Source: Plotosus lineatus
Lineage: Eukaryota > Chordata > Actinopteri > Siluriformes > Plotosidae
Length of the DNA: 64,000 bases
Direction of reading: 5' to 3'
Assembly: GCA_024760905.1 (NCBI GenBank)
Contig: CM045734.1
Span: forward strand, 39,616,064-39,680,063
The notes under the pieces are model-generated. The model was not told where the DNA came from. It ran no database searches and saw only the letters and a program-made list of their open reading frames with translations. Made by a program: the position numbers and the translations under genes. Shown here in pieces: positions 11,901 to 21,400 of this stretch (positions are counted from its first letter, which is position 1; each line of letters starts with the position of its first letter).

Positions 11901-14900
11901 AAAACATAATGTATTTTAATTTTATTGAATGCGTCTGATTTCATGTTCATATTATGTGTGATTTTTTTGATAATAGGCTGTTAAACACTAACAGTGGTAT
12001 AATCTAGTCTTGAGTTGTTGCTTCATTAGTGTTGCTTTTCCCTGATATTAGTCTCTCGTGGAAGGTCTGTTAGGAGCACATCTTCATGAAGGAGACATTA
12101 ATATAGCAGTGATTGATCTTAAATGTGAAGTTTATAAGCAGTTTTATAATGGTGGTAGCTGTGTTATCATGGATGTTCTGGTACTGTTCATTTATTTTCA
12201 TGAGTTCCTGGTTATTTAAAAAAATTGTCATTAAACCAAGAGCAACCGCTGAAATAATTTTTATTCCCATTAAACACCAAAAAATGACAAAGATAAAAAA
12301 AAAAAAAAAACTAAGAATAGTAATTGTGAATATCTGTTTTGGATTACTTTTTTATAATTCCTTAAGACACTTATTTTGTCTGTATATATTTGAACAAAGT
12401 CATGAAAAAAACAGTGAGGAATCCTTTTATACAAAATATAAAAACATGTTTGCATCAGGCTGGGAGTGTAATGGTCTGATGGAGGATGAGATGTAGATAA
12501 GATAAGCAGCACATGCATAATTATTATGAAGGACAAAGTACTATGTGGCTCAAGTCATTCATGAAAGTTTTTACATCAGGTTGTTTTTAACAGGCAGTAG
12601 CAGTAGCGCAATTGGTTGGTTTCCATGGCCACAAACAAATACTGCTGTAAAGCAACAGGAAGTGCAACAAAAATAAAAAAGTCCTTCTGATTGAGGTCCC
12701 AGCACAAGTGAAAGTAAGCCAGAATTTATACGAATGCTGTCGGTAAGAAATATACAGCTCTCTTCAACCAGACCACATTGGAAAAGCAACTTTCAGTCAT
12801 GCGTACAATACGAGCCCTTTCTTTTTTCAAGCGAATTTTACTGAAATAAATGTAAAATTGATGAATACATAAAAATCATCTTTGTAATATGCCTAGGTTT
12901 TAATGTGCTAAATGAACACGGTACGTGCTTTCCGTGAGAAGTTACAGCTTGTAGTAAGCAGTCACTCATTGTAGCATAACCTTAATCCAATGTCCACTCG
13001 TGCTGTTTTTTTTTTCCGTTGCCTTTTTTGGAGACAATAAAGTAGTCATTTTTGCAAAATAAACAAAACAAAAATCCCAAGTAACTAATTGTGAGGTTTT
13101 CCGCATCGTGAAATGCTCTGTCTCGCCATCATGCAAACAGCACCACTCCTTTCCGCAATCAAACACATATGGAAGGACCCCAGACAATGCTGGGGGGTCA
13201 GCTGGAGGACACGTGCATCCTTTTGATAGGGAATAGGATGTAAATACAGCCTAATGCACTCAAGGGTAAAAAATGCAAAGAAAATTAGATTTTATGTTGA
13301 AGAGAACAAGGTGTGATGAGCAAGTTAAGGAACAGGGAGTGGAAAGTGCAGAGGAAGCAGGGAGGCTACGCAGTAGGGTGGAGGTGGGCCATAAATGACT
13401 GACAATGTTACTAGACCAGAACACAACAGTAGGCTGTTTTTTTTTTTTTTTTTTTTTTTTTTGGCCATGTGTGTGTAGTCTACATTTACTATTCAGTGTA
13501 GCTCACAGCTAGAACAGTGCTGCAGCATGGGAGGGAGGGAGAGAGAGAGAGAGAGAGAGAGAGACTACATTTTTATTGTAACACCAAATTAATTAGGCTA
13601 GAAGTCAATTTTTATCAGGCCAATAATTCAATAATTTCTTCTATTATGTATTCAAGGATGTGCACAGGATTTAAGAATCAAAGTCTGAAAAGAGCAGGCT
13701 TTATTAACATCTTCAGTATGAGGCTCGTGTGGAAAGCAAAACTTTGAGTTACACAGTTCCTTTAAGAATCTCATCTTTCACCTTTTGAGTGTCTCATTTG
13801 GAGAACACGTCAAGGTGTGACATTTAATTCGAAGAGCTACTGAACACTCCGATAGACATCCTTGTTGAGTGATTATGCCCAAACCATTGTTTTCTTTAAT
13901 GTTTATTTCTTCTCCAGCTGCATGAAGATTGACATGCATGAGGCTAACAGTTGGTGCACGTGCACTTTAACCAATACCGTTCAATTTTCCCCTTGATTTA
14001 TTTTACCACATTTTATTTTGTATCAGTTCAAACTGAGTTATGCAGAAATAAATGAAGGTCTGATGGAAATTATATTGTAATAATTTGTATGCTTTTATAG
14101 ATTTTAAGATCATGTTGGATGCAGGTTAAAAAAAAATGTATTATTTATTTTTTATTTTTTTGCATAATGCTGCCATGTTTTCATTCTCAGTAACATTCTT
14201 CCCGTCCTCTTTTTTTGTTCCTGTTCAGAATGAAGTAAAACGTATTGATTTTACCGAAGCTTTTCATTCTTTTGCTGTAAGTCAATACCTCCCCTTTTTG
14301 CCTTTCATTTGCTCAGTTTGCCTAATTATAATTTAACTTTAATTCTAAGAGGTGCTTCTTGCAATTTAGCCAGTTTTAATTTTAATTTCAGTATCTATTT
14401 CTTTCAGACAAAAATAAGTTAAGATTGTTTAACATTCGTTTATGGAGTTCCTGTTCCTTGCTGTTTTTGCATGGTTCATTTGGTTTAACTCCAGTTGTAC
14501 AGCTGTTTTGATTATGATGTTAGACGAGTAGGTACAGACACTCCCTGACTTACGTTCATTCGTTTTGCGTTTTTTTTTTTTGTTTTCTTTCCGATTTTAC
14601 GTTTTTTTTTGTTTGTTTGTTTTTTTTTCAAAAAAATAAATTGTCAAATTTTGAGTTTAGCGTGCTCTTTTGTAACCCTAAGCAAATATGATTGGTCAGA
14701 AGCATAAGCCAACTTGCATGGGTGCAAGTTTTCCGGCATATGCCGGAATTTCCAGTTTTCCCAATACTGAATTAACTATCTGCTCGGATCGGCGCAATCT
14801 ACCATGCATACTCAGTTAAGCAAAGAGAGTTGGAAAATGAATGAAAACCCGAATCCAGAAAAGAAAGAGAACTCTCCGCTCTGCTGGTGATTTACATCAG

Positions 14901-15618
14901 TGCAGGCTGAGTACTGAACAAGTATTCACCGGCGCCCTTGCTTGTTGTAAGAATGGAAGTCCGTATAACCCGCGCTTTGTCTCAAGCACAAGCAAGTAAA
15001 CTACTTTCGGTGGAGCGCCTCACATATTGTAAGTGTTGATTGGCTGTTTAAAGCTTCATGTAAAGTAACTCGGCTCAGCTTCATGTAAAGTGACCATCCG
15101 TCGACCATCGGAACCATTTACAAGCAGAAAGATTGCATCATAGAGAATGTTAAAGGTTATATTTGATACTGTATTTGATATTTGATTAAAATTTATCTAT
15201 TTGAAATTATTTTACAATGTTATGTTTATAATAATTTAGGATTGTTTTATGAGATACAGTAATGGTATTTATGGATGCATAGTACAGTATGAATGTCATA
15301 CGTCACTGGAACATACAGTAACAACTTACGTTTTTTGGGGGGTTTTTTCACCTTGCGTTCGGCCGTCCGGAACCAAACAAATACGTAAGTTGGGGAGCGT
15401 CTGTATTCGTAGATGAAGTAGTTGAAGACTGCAGGGGGTATTAACACATTTCCAAGCACCCTAAACCTGGTTCCTCTATGTCCTGACAGACGAAAGATGA
15501 CACGGCCTACACTCCGGTCAGCAACAAATCAGACGAATCGCCTGAATCCCACAGCAACCAGCCTGCGAAGAACGGCTCCTACATCGCCATGTCTCCGGTG
15601 GAGGCCCAGAAGTGTTGA
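3429..15618 (+). CDS. scarb2: scarb2 / LIMP-2-like lysosomal membrane receptor (5'-partial, 12 coding exons)
   Basis: CD36-family protein. LIMP-2 is known to span the lysosomal membrane twice, to carry beta-glucocerebrosidase to lysosomes and to bind lipids. Coding exons: 3429-3589, 4042-4186, 4326-4520, 4952-5043, 6337-6456, 6717-6895, 9184-9302, 11253-11326, 11413-11464, 11599-11751, 14229-14276, 15490-15618. They join in one frame to 488 residues. Family marks include PPPPVY, IGPYTYR, NMINGTDG, NAGFC and SFPHFYQAD; the last two favour SCARB2 over SCARB1 or CD36. Seven N-glycosylation sequons are visible. A transmembrane helix lies at about partial residues 403-424. The N-terminal helix exon is absent, and nothing in 1-3428 fits it, so it lies to the left. 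With a normal first exon of about 39 residues the protein would be about 527 residues against 478 in human; the excess is a long cytoplasmic tail. Which teleost paralogue this is (a, b or c) cannot be told. Confidence 0.95.
4042..4186 (+). CDS. scarb2: scarb2 exon
   Basis: Acceptor ATCAG and donor ATT|GTAAGT. Encodes EYRPRENVTF through NIPFI and ends in phase 0. Confidence 0.93.
4326..4520 (+). CDS. scarb2: scarb2 exon
   Basis: A 195-bp phase 0-0 exon after TTTGCAG. It contains the TVHEFLWGFKDPLL motif shared by SCARB proteins and covers the helical apex of the luminal domain, which in LIMP-2 is the beta-glucocerebrosidase contact region (family knowledge). Confidence 0.93.
4952..5043 (+). 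CDS. scarb2: scarb2 exon
   Basis: A 92-bp exon encoding KNGTHEGEFVFHTG to WNRI. Acceptor AATTAG, donor AAG|GTATCC. Confidence 0.92.
5955..6297 (-). mobile_element. SINE, B type (same head, CTAATTAGGATTAAG tail)
   Basis: Reverse orientation: the tail is at the left (CTTAATCCTAATTAGGG) and the tRNA-like head at the right (CACCAGGCTGCCACTGCCC). It lies in a scarb2 intron, ending about 39 bp before exon 6337. Confidence 0.8.
6337..6456 (+). CDS. scarb2: scarb2 exon
   Basis: Encodes NMTWWSSEQSNMINGTDG to FAADLC after TTTTTGCAG. The CNMINGTDG-type segment is diagnostic of SCARB1/2; the Cys before NMIN is Ser here. Confidence 0.93.
6717..6895 (+). CDS. scarb2: scarb2 exon with cysteine-rich region
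   Basis: A 179-bp exon encoding RSIHLGYVRDVEVKGIPAF, NAGFCVPAGDCLSKGVL and VSVC. It carries conserved luminal disulfide cysteines. Donor GAAG|GTAAGA. Confidence 0.94.
7001..7645 (-). mobile_element. LTR-like block (possible solo LTR)
   Basis: On the minus strand it starts TGTTACAG and ends CTGTCACA, with a TATA-like GGATATAAAAGAG, then about 160 bp on CAATAAATTG, as in an LTR promoter-R-U5 layout. No internal genes and no clear target duplication are seen. It lies in a scarb2 intron. Confidence 0.5.
7969..8883 (-). mobile_element. Tigger/pogo-like DNA transposon with broken transposase
   Basis: Terminal inverted repeats CAGTCAGCCCTCGACTTACG and CGTAAGTAGAGGGCCGACTG; TA precedes the left end. 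Minus-strand fragments (about 8531 to 8175) resemble the N-terminus of Tigger transposases (MDPKKVIPGN, EIAKEY, HGWFERLKKK) but are frameshifted and stop early. Its right end abuts a TA microsatellite. Confidence 0.75.
8884..8958. repeat. TG/TA microsatellite
   Basis: (TG)n then (TA)n directly abutting the end of the Tigger-like element. Confidence 0.9.
9184..9302 (+). CDS. scarb2: scarb2 exon
   Basis: Encodes GAPIVVSFPHFYQAD and AIEGMNPNKEEHET, the strongest SCARB2-type motifs in the gene. Ends in phase 0 at CCG|GTAAGC. Confidence 0.95.
9390..9806 (-). mobile_element. SINE, B type, with internal tandem array
   Basis: Body and tail of the B-type SINE with five 32-bp tandem units inside (9517-9676). 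Confidence 0.7.
9517..9676. repeat. 32-bp tandem repeat, five units
   Basis: Units start at 9517, 9549, 9581, 9613 and 9645 (ACACATGCCTCTCACCATAC...). It is a local expansion of SINE body sequence; one substitution is visible in the fourth unit. Confidence 0.9.
10350..10528 (+). mobile_element. SINE fragment, D type
   Basis: Decayed body and tail (ATGCACATTACGCTAATCAT, GCGATGGACTGGCAAGGCTG, TCCCTGTGACCCTAGTGGG). Confidence 0.5.
10561..10933 (+). mobile_element. short Tigger-like element (CAGGGATCCCTC family)
   Basis: Starts TA|CAGGGATCCCTCACTTTCC and ends AGAGATCACTG|TA. Same family as 40077-40588. It has a poly-C run (10603-10620). Confidence 0.65.
10879..11032. repeat. inverted repeat, 58-60-bp arms
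   Basis: 10879-10938 pairs with 10975-11032, with three mismatches, a 2-bp indel and a 36-bp loop. The left arm is the end of the Tigger-like element; the right arm is an inverted second copy of it. Confidence 0.85.
11031..11166. repeat. near-perfect palindrome, 61-bp arms
   Basis: 11031-11091 pairs with 11106-11166, with two mismatches and a 14-bp loop (GTATCAGGATCAAA). It abuts the previous inverted repeat and ends 86 bp before a scarb2 exon. Confidence 0.92.
11253..11326 (+). CDS. scarb2: scarb2 exon
   Basis: A 74-bp exon encoding TTGVPVRACKRAQLNVIIK. The acceptor TTTTTCCACAG lies 86 bp downstream of a long palindrome (11031-11166). Confidence 0.92.
11413..11464 (+). CDS. scarb2: scarb2 exon
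   Basis: A 52-bp exon encoding QTRYLNETIFPIMYVNE. It completes a Pro codon split from the previous exon and ends in phase 0 at GAG|GTATGC. Confidence 0.92.
11599..11751 (+). CDS. scarb2: scarb2 exon, C-terminal transmembrane helix
   Basis: A 51-codon phase 0-0 exon. It ends the luminal domain and encodes a hydrophobic helix (about FPVFIVGVGAILLLIFIFLV) followed by the basic stop-transfer stretch CRNRQRK. Confidence 0.93.
11752..14228 (+). other. scarb2: scarb2 intron
   Basis: No exon or recognisable transposon seen; it contains a poly-T run (13438-13462) and a (GA)n tract (13534-13563). Confidence 0.5.
14229..14276 (+). CDS. scarb2: scarb2 48-bp tail exon
   Basis: A 16-codon phase 0-0 exon with good splice sites (TTCCTGTTCAG and GCT|GTAAGT), encoding NEVKRIDFTEAFHSFA. 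Skipping it would keep the frame, so it may be alternatively spliced. It has no counterpart in the short human tail as I know it. Confidence 0.7.
14535..15403. mobile_element. Tigger-like element (CAGACGCTCCCC family)
   Basis: TA|CAGACACTCCCTGACTTACG at the left and ACGTAAGTTGGGGAGCGTCTG|TA at the right, with TA on both sides. No intact transposase seen. Internally (15004-15026) it holds CTTTCGGTGGAGCGCCTCAC, the end of the 23931-25940 element family. It ends 86 bp before the last scarb2 exon. Confidence 0.75.
15490..15618 (+). CDS. scarb2: scarb2 last coding exon, cytoplasmic tail
   Basis: A 42-codon exon ending in TGA after CCTGACAG. It encodes a hydrophilic Ser/Pro/Asn-rich tail with YTPV and YIAM (both fit YXX-phi) and ends VEAQKC. 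The mammalian DERAPLI dileucine signal is not present. Confidence 0.85.
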   Translation, partial: TKDDTAYTPVSNKSDESPESHSNQPAKNGSYIAMSPVEAQKC

Positions 15619-18189
15619 TAAAGATCACTGTGTGGGATTTCTCTTCACAGGGATTCTACTCTTGTGACTCTCCTTTCCTCTTCTCACCTTTAATTCTTTA
15701 CACTGTGCAATGCGTTCAGACAGGTCAGATCCCTGAAACACCATGGCTGAAAAAGACTTCACTTCTTTCCGGGGGCTCTCGATGGATCGTCTCTCTTCCT
15801 TTGCTGTCGAAGCATGGCCTTCTTGACCTACCATATTTTTTGAGACCACAAAAATCACCATATTCAAAAACACAGTACTGTTTATCTAATCACTAAATCC
15901 AGGTCAACTGACTAGACACAAAGTGAACAAACCGAAGACACCCGCTTGCCTTTTGGGGCCGTGTCCCCATGTGCAGTGTGTATTTCCTGTTTAACCCTGT
16001 TTAACATGGGGCTGTGAACAAAGCAAGGGTGTTTTGCATGAACACCTCCAGGCTGCTAGCAGGAGACATCTTGAAACACCGGGGTTTGTTTAGGCATTTT
16101 AAATGTTTTTGTGGCAATTTAAACGCTTTAAAGTTGATTGCCGCACTACTGTATTGAAGTCTGAATAGTCTCTTCTAACCAAGCTCTGTATTTGCCATAT
16201 CTTAACATTTCTTAGAATACAAACATTATTGTTTGTCTTATCAAAGAGTGTTTAAAAAGCTAAAGGTTTAAGTGCAGTCATGGTGGTGGGTGTGAACGTG
16301 TGCATTTTTTTTTTTTTTTTTTGTCTGTATGTATAAAAAGGCAGGCCTGTCGGTGCTTGCATATGTGTTAACCTCACTGCTGTGAGTTAATTTTCAAAGA
16401 GCAGTTTGCTCTCTTGAGTGTCATACAGTGCCATACAATGGTCACTAGATTTCAAATGTCCTTTCTAAACATGTTCAAATGCTCACACGCATCAATTGGT
16501 CATTTCACTCCCTTTGTTCCTTCCCTCAGCCTGGTTCTGAGGGTCTCCTTGTCATGCTGTGAAAATTAGGGTTCGGTGTTCTTTTCGGAAGGAAAGCAAG
16601 CTCACAAATCGCACAAGTGAGACTTGAACGTGCTCTCTGCCTTACACGTGTGAGTTTGCTGTGTGCAAGGGCTTTGTAAAGTAGTAGCATGAGACCAACA
16701 TCTATAAAATCTAGTCTGCAGTCAAAACATCTGCAAGTCATCAGTCCAGCCCCTTTTAAGGCGTCTAATCTCCAAGTGGGGGAATGCACAACTAGATCGA
16801 CCTCCTTTACTCAGGTGGTTGTTTACAGCCTCTTATCTATTGTGAATTAGAGGGCTGAAGACTGATTAAAAAAAAAAAAAACTCACGTCATCAGGAGTTT
16901 TGGACATTGTGTGCACACGTTACGTCAGTTCAACTTTAGATCCGGCACGTTAAGGACACTGTATGGCCTTATGATTATGTTCCTGTCAGTTTTGTCCATG
17001 AGGAAGTATTTGAGAAATGAGTAAATGCCATGAAATATCTACCTGGCAAAAAAAGTGCACTTTTTCCTAAAAAACAAACAAACAAAAAAAACAACACAAA
17101 CAAATGGCCCTGTGCATTTTTTGTGTAAGTGGTCCTCACTTGCATTTCACATCGTTATCTGTCTGAATTAGTTCATGTTTATCTTTTTTATTCCATTTAT
17201 GTAATGATAGAAAGTCTAATCATCTTCCCCTGTATGTTCTTTCTGCCACCAAAAAAAAGCCCAAACGCTACACACATACATACATACTCTGATCAGTACG
17301 GCGCCGTAGCATGTCACACTTCTGGTTTCCACCTTTTAACAATTTGTGAATGATCTGTTCATTCAGCTCAGATTTGGATAAACATTTTGCATATTTACTG
17401 TTATTTGTTGTCCGTGCCTGTTTTTCCTCAGTACTGCTCAAACAGTTCAGACCTGTTTTGTACTTTTTTTTTTTTTTTTTTTTTTTTTTCCTTTTTTGAA
17501 TCGATGCTTTTTTCAAATTTTAAATTGAGGAGCAATGTGCATATTGAGCATTAGCGCTAGAGCTAGTCACCAAAAGTAAGTGTGACGAAAGTAACAAACA
17601 TTTTAAGGCAGCATTTTTGCTTTACCTTCCTGGTATTCCTTTTGTACAGAAAAGTATGCTGATTTCCAGCAATGGCCTTTTACAAACTCAGAAAACTGGA
17701 CATGTCCACAGTCCTCATACACCCCGAAGCGCATTGTTCCTCTTGTCTTAACTTGAATTTTAAAGGTCTGTAAGCTGAGCCATTTCAAAACTCTTGACTT
17801 TTGAGCCTAAACCTTCTCATTGCTTCATTCAGCTGTACACTCGACCAAAGATAACCTTATAGATAGAAGCGTCCCAGGTTTGTTTGCTTTTTCAGCTACA
17901 GCTATAATGTCATTGATTTGCCAATTTACAACACTTGAGGGCAAAAGAAAGTCAACATTTTCCAGATAATACTAATGGAGATTTCCACAGCGTTGTAAGA
18001 ACTCTCAGCGCGGGGGCCACTCTCAGTATTATGTAGTGACACAGCAATACATTATGTAAAGAAAATTTTGCGACGCTAAAAAATATGGTTTTGTATTCAA
18101 ACACCTTTATGTATAATGTTCAGTGATACACTATGTTAATATCGGGGCTTTGTATAGTATGCAATTGTTTTGGTTCTTTCCACATTTTC

Positions 18190-18191
<2 letters not shown>

Positions 18192-18221
<30 letters not shown>
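18192..18221. repeat. CA microsatellite in scarb2 3' UTR
   Basis: (CA)15-type tract. Confidence 0.9.
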
Positions 18222-18222
<1 letters not shown>

Positions 18223-18863
18223 GTTTCTTTCTATTCTCTTTCCTGTGACCCTACAGATTTATAAAGTGGTTCTGAGTGTCATTCCACAGTTGTGATGTTA
18301 AAACCTTGTGTATACGGGGTGTGAGTTCAGTGGCAGTGATTGAGAAAAGCTTGTGTGTATTTTCTCTTTGCGTTCGGGTGTTGAGAGTAATGACCTCTAG
18401 TGCCACAAGTTTCTTAAGGAGTCACTGCGCTGTTCTGATGTGGAGTGCCATAGGGTGGTGGCTGAGTGTCTGAGATTAGTTTAAAGGGGGCAATTGTCTT
18501 TGTGCTGTACTGGCACTAGAGAATTAAACCTTTTTATTTTTGTCCCTTAGATGAATGATGCCCTCCTTCAGGATTCTACTAGGACCTTACTAAACTCTAG
18601 TGCCATGATATCCTCGTTTACTGGGTTTTAGGACGTTCCTAAAATGGTGTAGCAGAGTCAGTGTTTCAGTTCACATTCCCAATGTGGAGGATGGTTTTTT
18701 TTGATCATTTCATGATATTTGCTGCTGAAAAAGACAATCTCCACATCATCTTATGTGGTCCATTTATTTGAAAATAACCTCCAATTTTGGTTTTGAAAAC
18801 TTTTAACTGCACAAATGTTTCTGCAATACCTTTTTGTAAACATTTTTAGTGTTCTTTGCATAA

Positions 18864-18869
18864 AATAAA
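18864..18869 (+). terminator. scarb2: scarb2 poly(A) signal AATAAA
   Basis: Canonical AATAAA in CATAAAATAAAGTTGC, followed about 20-30 bp later by a TG-rich stretch that suits cleavage. Confidence 0.6.
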
Positions 18870-18890
18870 GTTGCATTAATGGCAATCCTG

Positions 18891-19326
18891 ATGTCTCATG
18901 AGTCTTCTGAAGAGTTGTTCGCTGTACTTCAATTTTTTTTAAACTTTGGAAAAAAAAAACATTTTATATAATTATCTGTATCCTAAATAAACTAACACAT
19001 TTACACAGAATAATATGCAAGCAACTGTACTAGTCATTTACAGATATTTCTACAGTCACACTTTCCTATGAAAGTGTACGTAAGAAGTTTATGTCAGAGT
19101 GTGAGGTAAGCTGTGTGTGTGTGTGTGGTGGGGGTCACATTCAGCTTCAGTATTTTCCAACATAATCACAACTAGTGTAAGACTGTAGGTTTGATATACT
19201 GCATCCTTGTTGAGGTCACCTATCGAGTTGCGTTACCAATTAAGTACCTGTTATGGAAATCGGGCCTGTTAATATTAAATATGGTGACATTCTTAATCAC
19301 ACACTATATAAGACATGCTCCTAGCA
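18891..19326. other. intergenic, nothing recognised
   Basis: AT-rich sequence past the scarb2 poly(A) site, with a short (GT)n tract (19112-19126). Confidence 0.5.
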
Positions 19327-19731
19327 CAGGTGTCAATTTCAAAGCTCACGGGGCAAATCCAGCCCGCCAACTCATTTTATGTGGCCCATATGAGTTTTCA
19401 AAGATTATGATTATCGTACATCCTTTGCATCAACTATTACCATGAAACTTAATTCATCATCCTTTGGACCTATCAACCGTTCCACAAGGTGGAAGCAGCA
19501 GCCTTTTTCAAGTAAAAAGCTAGTCATTCATGACTCAGAAAAGATTGCATGCTTGCTTATTGCTGTTAAGGTTTGTCAGAAAATGTGAGTAAAGCATCAA
19601 ATTTCCAAACATCATTTTGCGATGGATTTTATGGTTGATTTTTAAAACAGATGTTCAGTAATTTATTCGGCCCTCGATCACCCTTAAATTTAGTGTAGTG
19701 GCTCTTGGTGAAAATGAGTTTGGCACCCCTG
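19327..19731. mobile_element. hAT-like MITE
   Basis: Left end CAGGTGTCAATTTC and right end GAGTTTGGCACCCCTG form imperfect inverted repeats of the CAGGGGTGTCAAACTC type known from hAT/Charlie elements. The possible 8-bp duplication is degraded. Confidence 0.55.
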
Positions 19732-19986
19732 CTCTTGAGCATAGTATATTCTGGTCAGAGATGAAAAGAAGTTCAATTTATAACCTCACCCCAATGCATT
19801 GTTTGGTACTTTTATTTTTGTAAATTAAAGTTTTTCCCTTTAAGGAAAATATTTTTTTTATTATTCTTTTTTTTTTTTAACCTTACCCATATGTAACACC
19901 AGCTTGATATAGCTGTGCTAGGTTTTATACTAGGTTCTAGAGGAGTAAAATGAATTGTGGAGATTTGAATTTGAACAGCCGGCAGA

Positions 19987-20329
19987 TTTATTACAATTAA
20001 CAATACTACAAGAAACAGTGCAAACAATATTGTAGAACTTTCTTTACAAATTAAAAATAAAATAAAATAAGCTTAAGTCTCTAAGGTTTGATTCGTGTGA
20101 ACCCGGGAGTCTTTTCCAGGATTGTGATCCGTTTGGGATAAAGGTGTTTTTATCTATTCTTATCTGGGATCCTGTGATTTGAAGTGGTTGGGTCTGTAGA
20201 TCTACTCTCGCATCCAGAGAACAGTTGGCCACACTGCTTCTGGATCCACCAAGAGTTCTCACTGGATTTGGCTCGCCATCCGTGTCGAAACCAGCTTCAA
20301 GATCAAATCCAGATCCACTAAAAACCAGT
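19987..20329 (-). other. putative novel transcript, exon 3 and poly(A) signal
   Basis: Acceptor CATGTGCAG at 20330-20331 and AATAAA on the minus strand at 19992-19987. The ATG-linked frame stops at 20259 (74 codons in all). A different frame stays open down to 20044 (Gly/Ser/Asp-rich) but has no in-frame ATG. It may be a non-coding or lineage-specific transcript. Confidence 0.3.
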
Positions 20330-20595
20330 CTGCACATGCAGTACAGACACAATGAATAAAATATTTAACAACAACAATTCCTAAATAAAATGACAAAAGT
20401 GCATGAAAGGCACTGAATGGAATGTAATACAAACAGCTTATCTGCACTACTTTAGTGCATTAGCAAAAGTGCTTTCAACAAAACATTTAGAAAAATAAAA
20501 TGTAAGATTCATTTTGTGCACAGCACAATCTTTGTTATGTACTCCGACTGGTCTTAGCCTTTTAAAGACAAAATTAGTGCACACAGCTTTAAAAG

Positions 20596-20647
20596 TCACC
20601 ACGTGTAAAGTTAGCATAGGTTCACCACGTGTAAAGTTAGCATAGGT
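20596..20647. repeat. 26-bp tandem duplication with CACGTG
   Basis: Two identical 26-bp units (TCACCACGTGTAAAGTTAGC...), each with an E-box CACGTG. Confidence 0.9.
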
Positions 20648-20679
20648 TCTTAAACTAGCTTCATATTGCAATGACTCAC

Positions 20680-20748
20680 CGGAGCTTCCAAGAAAACAAA
20701 CTCTCTCCACCCGGTTCGATTGAGAGCGAACAAAACACATACAAGGCT
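20680..20748 (-). other. putative novel transcript, exon 2
   Basis: A 69-bp block with a good acceptor (GTGCTTTTCAG) and a strong donor (CTCCG|GTGAGT). From the exon-1 ATG the frame stays open here. A second frame is open through this exon and most of exon 3. No protein family recognised. Confidence 0.3.
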
Positions 20749-20818
20749 CTGAAAAGCACACAAACTTAGTTAAACTTGTTAAAAGTTCACTTAATCACAT
20801 TTTTGATCGTTGACTCAC

Positions 20819-20903
20819 TCGTGTCGCTTTTCGAGGGCTCTGTATGCGTCCTGCTCTTCACGCTCTCTGCTACGCTCTCTGCTGCACTCTCTGCTGGTCG
20901 CAT
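20819..20903 (-). other. putative novel transcript, exon 1
   Basis: CpG-containing stretch ending in a strong donor (CACGA|GTGAGT). From the ATG at 20903 it reads 28 codons rich in Ala-Glu-Ser, formed by an imperfect repeat of AGCAGAGAG. The 5' end is unknown. A GCACGTGC E-box sits just upstream. Confidence 0.3.
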
Positions 20904-21023
20904 GCAGCACGTGCCTATGACGCGCTCAAGGGGACTAGGAAACTAGTGCTTTCAGGGAGTGTTGGAAACTAGGGTTTTTTCCAATAAAATTAGTAACCAT
21001 GTGTTTACCTGTGTTACACATAT

Positions 21024-21400
21024 CTTCTTCCTTTCCTTTCAGCAGTTCCATTTTAGGGGTCGCCACAGCGAATCATCTGCCTCCGTCTTCATGGAAGTCA
21101 TATTAATGATTCGCATGTTTGACTTGGCATAGGTTTTTACGTCAGATGCCCTTCCTGATACAACCCTTTAGCAAGGGGCAGAAACACGCTGATGGCTATG
21201 CAGCTACTCTTGTAGCAATGGTTCTTTTACATGAACCTCTCACCATAGACAGTGAGAGACATGGCCAGCCTTTGATAGCCCAGTTAGCTGCACTGGGGGA
21301 GGGGGGCAGTGACAACCTTGTGAAGGTTGAGAGTGGGACTCGAACCCTCAACCTTAGGATCAGCAATCCAGCACCTTTTACCGCCAGGCCACCACTACCT
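21024..21400 (-). mobile_element. SINE, A type
   Basis: RTE tail at the left (GGGGTCGCCACAGCGAATCA), tRNA-like head at the right (GGGACTCGAACCCTCAACC). Confidence 0.8.

Larger units (their letters stand above)
15619..18890 (+). other. scarb2: scarb2 3' UTR
   Basis: About 3.3 kb after the stop without splice-supported coding signal. It holds poly-T runs (16305-16322, 17465-17489) and a (CA)n tract (18192-18221), and ends at the AATAAA near 18864. UTR status is inferred from position and from the lack of an earlier strong poly(A) signal in context. Confidence 0.65.

Noticed and set aside
16526..16789. 87-residue minus frame in the scarb2 3' UTR
   Set aside because: No recognisable domain, splice signal or codon pattern; likely chance.
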